Positions 39,317-42,500 of a stretch of 42,500 nt of DNA are shown piece by piece. Source of the stretch: Tychonema sp. LEGE 07203 (GTDB lineage Bacteria; Cyanobacteriota; Cyanobacteriia; Cyanobacteriales; Microcoleaceae); NCBI RefSeq assembly GCF_015207285.1, contig NZ_JADEXD010000034.1, forward strand, positions 1 to 42,500, in the 5' to 3' direction. Within the stretch, counting starts at the first letter, position 1. Each line of letters begins with the position of its first letter. A program made the position numbers and the translations under genes. Under the pieces are notes generated by a model, which worked only from the letters and a program-made list of their open reading frames with translations, ran no database searches and had not been told where the DNA came from.

Positions 39317-39625
39317 TTAAGAGGGCTTGACAGGACTAGCTTCCGGCTCCATGACCCAGATTGCATAACCGCTAGCTGTTTTAGTAATAGCTGTTGAGTC
39401 GCCCCTATTCCCCAGCTTGGCCACGATGGCTAAAACCTTAGATGCTTCTTGGACGGCCTTGAAAAAACTGTAATACTCGCGATCGACTAAAATAGCAGCC
39501 ACAGGCAGTTCCAGATCGGGCACCCGAATCCGGCAAGATTGATACTGACTGCGAAACTCAAGGATTTTGGTAGGTGCGACCTTGCGATTGCAGTTAGTCG
39601 GCTGAGAATAAACCTGAGATAACAT
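39317..39625 (-). CDS. Slr0149-like protein, 102 aa
   Basis: ATG 39625 (MLSQVYSQPTNCNRK) has AGG 8 bases upstream and is preferred to 39649. The rest reads RIRVPDLELPVAAILVDREY and KVLAIVAKLGNRGDSTAITK; no domain recognised. It is located between the ferredoxin gene and the divergent kinase, as Slr0149 is placed in the Synechocystis cluster. Likely co-transcribed with the ferredoxin gene 90 bases downstream. Confidence 0.75.
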   Translation of the reverse strand: MLSQVYSQPTNCNRKVAPTKILEFRSQYQSCRIRVPDLELPVAAILVDREYYSFFKAVQEASKVLAIVAKLGNRGDSTAITKTASGYAIWVMEPEASPVKPS

Positions 39626-39719
39626 AGCAGTACCTGGCTCGCGATTCAAAAGTTTGAATTTTTGTCAGAATTCTTTACATATTTTAATACTAGCTCAAGC
39701 ATTTCCTATAATTAGACCG

Positions 39720-41639
39720 ATGCAAAATTCTAAATACCGTATTTTAGGGCTAGTCGGACAAGGGCAATTTGGTCGAGTCTTTTGTGCCAGCGTTCGAGAA
39801 ACTCCCGCCAAAGACTCCCGCCTCACCAGCCAACTGGTTGCTCTCAAAGAACTCAGCCATCAAAAAGCCCCAACTAGCGAATTCTTGCGAGAGCTGTGGT
39901 TTCTGATCACCTTGCAGCACCCCAACATTGTTACCTGCCGAGCTCTAGAACACACAGCTACAGGCAGGTACTTGGTCATGGACTACTGCGAGGGAGGAAC
40001 CCTCCGCAACCTGCTCAAACAAGACCGTCCCTTGCGCCTGCTCGAAGGTTTGCAGCTAGTCATGGAAGTTTTAGCAGGCTTAGACTACGCCCACCGTCGA
40101 GGCGTAGTTCACTGCGACGTAAAACCAGAAAATATCCTCCTAACTCTAGGCTCCAAAGGTTGGTCGCCCCGCCTGTCTGACTTTGGTATCGCCCGCCGGC
40201 TGCCAGAAATCGGTACAACTCGCCTCCACCAAGAACTTTCTCCCGACGCAACCGTAGGTTCTCCCGCTTACATGGCCCCAGAGCGGTTTTACGGTCTTTA
40301 TTCCCCCATGTCAGATATATATGCAGTGGGAATTCTGCTGTTTGAGTTGTTAATGGGCTACCGCCCTTTCGGCGGCACTCCCGGAGACTTGAGGTGGGCT
40401 CACCTGAATCAACGCTTGCAACTTCCCGACGCTATTCCTGAGCCTTTGCAAGCCATAGTCAAAAAATCTCTAGAAAAACTGCCGGCACGCCGCTTTGCCA
40501 GTGCTTCCCAAATGGCTCAAGCCCTGCGGCTGGTAATGTACGACCCCGCTGTCAGGCAATTAGGCGACTGCATTATTCCTTGGGAACACCCTACAACCAG
40601 CGGCGCTAAAAATTTGAAGTCGGAAACTGAGTCTTTGCGCGAAGTCGAAGAGGAAGAAGCGTCACAGCCGACTATTAATTTACTTCGGACTGTGCGTTAT
40701 GCGGTGACGCAGCCCAAGCCATTGATACTTTCTGCACCGCTGACGGCTTTAATTGCTACTGAAAAGTATCTCTACGCTGCTGTAGATAAAGATGTGAAGG
40801 TTTGGTGTCAGCCGGAAACACAGTTAGTTACAGAAGAAAGGGCAACTTCTATATCTATGCCGGAAATCGTGCGCGGCATTTTACCTGCTGCTGACGGCTG
40901 CTGCGTTCTGACTCCACAAAAAATTTACTGGATGGGCGATCGGTCTTGGGAGCCTCAGTGCTTGCTGGACATGGGTTTAAGGCAAGGTACAGATGCTTTT
41001 AAAGCTGCTGTTGATTCTCACGGGCGCTGGTTGACAGTGGCTGTTCCGGGAGAACTGCGTTTTTATACTTTAGGTGCAAACAGCACTGAGGGCGATCGAG
41101 AAAAAGCTCTGAAGCCGGTGGCTATTGTGCCGTTATCGGAACACTATTTACCGGATCTAATGTTTTTGGATCGGCGACACGTCTTAGCTATTTGGCCCGA
41201 CAACGAACCGAAAAATCCCCAAACTATTTTTAGAGTTTACACTCGCCGCGGCACGGCTGTGGGATCTGTGCGGTTGTCGGCCAGTCTCGTACAGATGGTG
41301 CTGACACCTGAACCGTATACTTTGCTGGGAATTCCTCAATCTGGTAAAGCCGCGGTGCTGTTGATGAAATTGTGGCCGCTCAAGGTAGCGCGAATTCCCC
41401 TGGAAAGTTTGCCCGTTTCTGCTTGTGTGGCTAATTGGGGATGGGTATTGGCGGATGTTGGGGGGCAGATTCTTGTTTTAAACAGTCAAGGCGTTCAAGT
41501 AGGGAATTTTAGCAGCCCCGCCGCACCCCGGGCGATCGCCCCTTGGGGGAAGACGGGTTTGGTGATTGCTGTCAATACTGAGTCCGAGAGTCACTTGCAC
41601 TTTTTAGATGTAGATGTTGAGGAGACTAACTCGCGATGA
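39720..41639 (+). CDS. spkG: Serine/threonine protein kinase, SpkG (Slr0152)-like, 639 aa
   Basis: ATG 39720 (MQNSKYRILGLVGQGQFGRV) starts exactly at the kinase domain; the longer frame to 39654 needs a TTG and adds unrelated residues. All Hanks motifs are present: GQGQFGRV, VALKELS, HRRGVVHCDVKPENILL (HCD variant of HRD), LSDFGIARR, and SPAYMAPE. The C-terminal half (about 325-639) is a WD/beta-propeller-like region with repeated Trp/Asp turns. TATAAT lies 8 bases before the ATG, so the mRNA may be leaderless. SpkG is encoded in the slr0144-slr0152 locus in Synechocystis, which agrees with the neighbours here. Confidence 0.9.
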   Translation: MQNSKYRILGLVGQGQFGRVFCASVRETPAKDSRLTSQLVALKELSHQKAPTSEFLRELWFLITLQHPNIVTCRALEHTATGRYLVMDYCEGGTLRNLLKQDRPLRLLEGLQLVMEVLAGLDYAHRRGVVHCDVKPENILLTLGSKGWSPRLSDFGIARRLPEIGTTRLHQELSPDATVGSPAYMAPERFYGLYSPMSDIYAVGILLFELLMGYRPFGGTPGDLRWAHLNQRLQLPDAIPEPLQAIVKKSLEKLPARRFASASQMAQALRLVMYDPAVRQLGDCIIPWEHPTTSGAKNLKSETESLREVEEEEASQPTINLLRTVRYAVTQPKPLILSAPLTALIATEKYLYAAVDKDVKVWCQPETQLVTEERATSISMPEIVRGILPAADGCCVLTPQKIYWMGDRSWEPQCLLDMGLRQGTDAFKAAVDSHGRWLTVAVPGELRFYTLGANSTEGDREKALKPVAIVPLSEHYLPDLMFLDRRHVLAIWPDNEPKNPQTIFRVYTRRGTAVGSVRLSASLVQMVLTPEPYTLLGIPQSGKAAVLLMKLWPLKVARIPLESLPVSACVANWGWVLADVGGQILVLNSQGVQVGNFSSPAAPRAIAPWGKTGLVIAVNTESESHLHFLDVDVEETNSR

Positions 41640-42117
41640 ACCTCAACGGCTGATAACTGGGGTAACTGAACCTGTTTTGGGTTGCTGCAATTACAGAGAG
41701 TGTGGTTGCGGGCGATTTCTGTATCTGAAGAAGGACACGCGGACGATCGAGTCGATCCCACGCCCAACCCCCCCTTTCGTCCAATCCAACGAGTACACGC
41801 ACTACTTATATATATATGTATGACTGAGGTTCACCAACCACCTGCTTGTGTGATGACGAACCGGGCGATCGGGTGTCACACCCTAACCCCAGCCCGATCC
41901 GGTGATTAAGTGCGATTAAGTGCGATCGTCTTTTATCTTGCGAAGTATTTTATATGCCCTTTCTTGATGACAGACCAGCTAAAAAGCCTGTTCGCGGTGG
42001 AAAAAGGACGTGTTGGGGCCCAGAAGAGTGAGCTAGGGGAGGAAAAATAAAACTCAGCAGTGGAAACCCTTACGGTGTATGGCTTTAAAAATAATCAAAA
42101 AAAGTTTGCCAAAACGC
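41640..42117. other. Intergenic region between spkG and the rRNA promoter
   Basis: About 480 bases without a supportable gene. It contains a TATATATATGTATG tract (41808-41821) and GTGCGATTAAGTGCGAT near 41910. No strong hairpin with a T tract is seen. Confidence 0.5.
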
Positions 42118-42146
42118 TTGACAACTCAGGGGAGAGTTGATACATT
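42118..42146 (+). promoter_or_regulatory. rRNA operon promoter
   Basis: TTGACA (42118-42123), 17-base spacer, TACATT (42141-42146). The leader to 16S is about 230 nt. Confidence 0.7.
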
Positions 42147-42199
42147 AATAAAGCGCCAGAGAGAAAGCGGTTCACACCGCGGACTTAAGGCAAAAAACT

Positions 42200-42219
42200 G
42201 AACCTAGAAAAAAGAATAG
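42200..42219 (+). promoter_or_regulatory. boxA-like motif in the 16S leader
   Basis: GAACCTAGAAAAAAGAATAG, aligned with the tRNA-array leader motif GAACCTTGAAAACCGAATAG (16 of 20 identical). Confidence 0.5.
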
Positions 42220-42382
42220 TTTGAAAGCTTAAAGCACTATTAACCTCGTCAAAAAAATCAAGATAAAGAGTAAAAGCGAGAGCTGATACTTAATATCACA
42301 AACAACGAGAAAAAAGTCAAGGAAAGAAACCAGCAGAAATGCTGAGTGGGAAGAATTGACCCTAAAGCCAAAAAAACTCAAC

Positions 42383-42500
<118 letters not shown>

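Noticed and set aside
41614-41909. Plus-strand ORFs after spkG
   Set aside because: They overlap the spkG end and AT tracts and lack protein-like features.

Overview
The window comes from a filamentous cyanobacterium. Evidence: abundant HIP1 octamers (GCGATCGC), phycobilisome-like, SpkG-like and other cyanobacteria-restricted families, heptanucleotide (STRR) repeats and a dispersed AGAAACCGGGTTT repeat. An Oscillatoriales-type genome (Microcoleus/Oscillatoria-like) is my best guess; I cannot prove the genus from the window alone. It reads as chromosome and ends inside the 5' part of a 16S rRNA gene.

Region 1-9.2 kb is an RNA-rich accessory region, mostly transcribed leftward. It starts with the N-terminus of a protein that may be Ro60/TROVE-like. 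Next come three structured RNAs with co-varying terminal stems, two of them with tRNA-like inserts; I interpret these as bacterial Y RNAs. Two small ORFs, a tandem GNAT gene, tRNA-Lys(CTT), a RibD-like reductase and a toxin-antitoxin pair with a decayed PIN toxin follow. Then comes a 3.6 kb array of 23 tRNA genes (5182-8804) with one strong promoter and an rRNA-type boxA-like leader at its right end. The array also holds a macrodomain PARG-like gene and a 178-nt RNA. That RNA joins copies of two separate 23S rRNA domains, the sarcin-ricin loop and the L11-binding GTPase-associated centre, inside a 7-bp acceptor-like stem. I regard it as the most unusual object in the window. Several array tRNAs are odd: one has a small dispersed repeat in its T-loop, one has a Leu anticodon on a class I frame, and one is 112 nt long.

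Region 9.2-31.7 kb is mixed. It holds a glutathione S-transferase, a polysaccharide deacetylase, a decayed RNA-repair cassette (HD-kinase plus RNA ligase), an SPFH protein, a cyclophilin, a YhdJ-like restriction-modification pair and an RlmL-like methyltransferase. A 50-aa peptide followed by a JmjC oxygenase and a sucrase/ferredoxin-like protein is a possible peptide-modification locus. TldD/PmbA, a REP array beside a RAYT transposase, a fructosamine kinase-like gene and a 2.7 kb gene-poor stretch complete the region.

Region 31.7-42.5 kb has a caspase homologue that has lost both catalytic residues, then a locus matching the slr0144-slr0152 photosystem II assembly (PAP) cluster of Synechocystis: two V4R proteins, two phycobilisome-like helical proteins, a [2Fe-2S] ferredoxin, small proteins and the SpkG-type kinase, here with a large pentapeptide-repeat gene inserted. 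The rRNA promoter, a boxA-like leader and the start of 16S rRNA close the window.

A recurring theme of the left 13 kb is RNA quality control and translation: tRNAs, Y-like RNAs, an rRNA-domain mimic, a PARG-like macrodomain and remnants of an RNA ligase/kinase repair pair.
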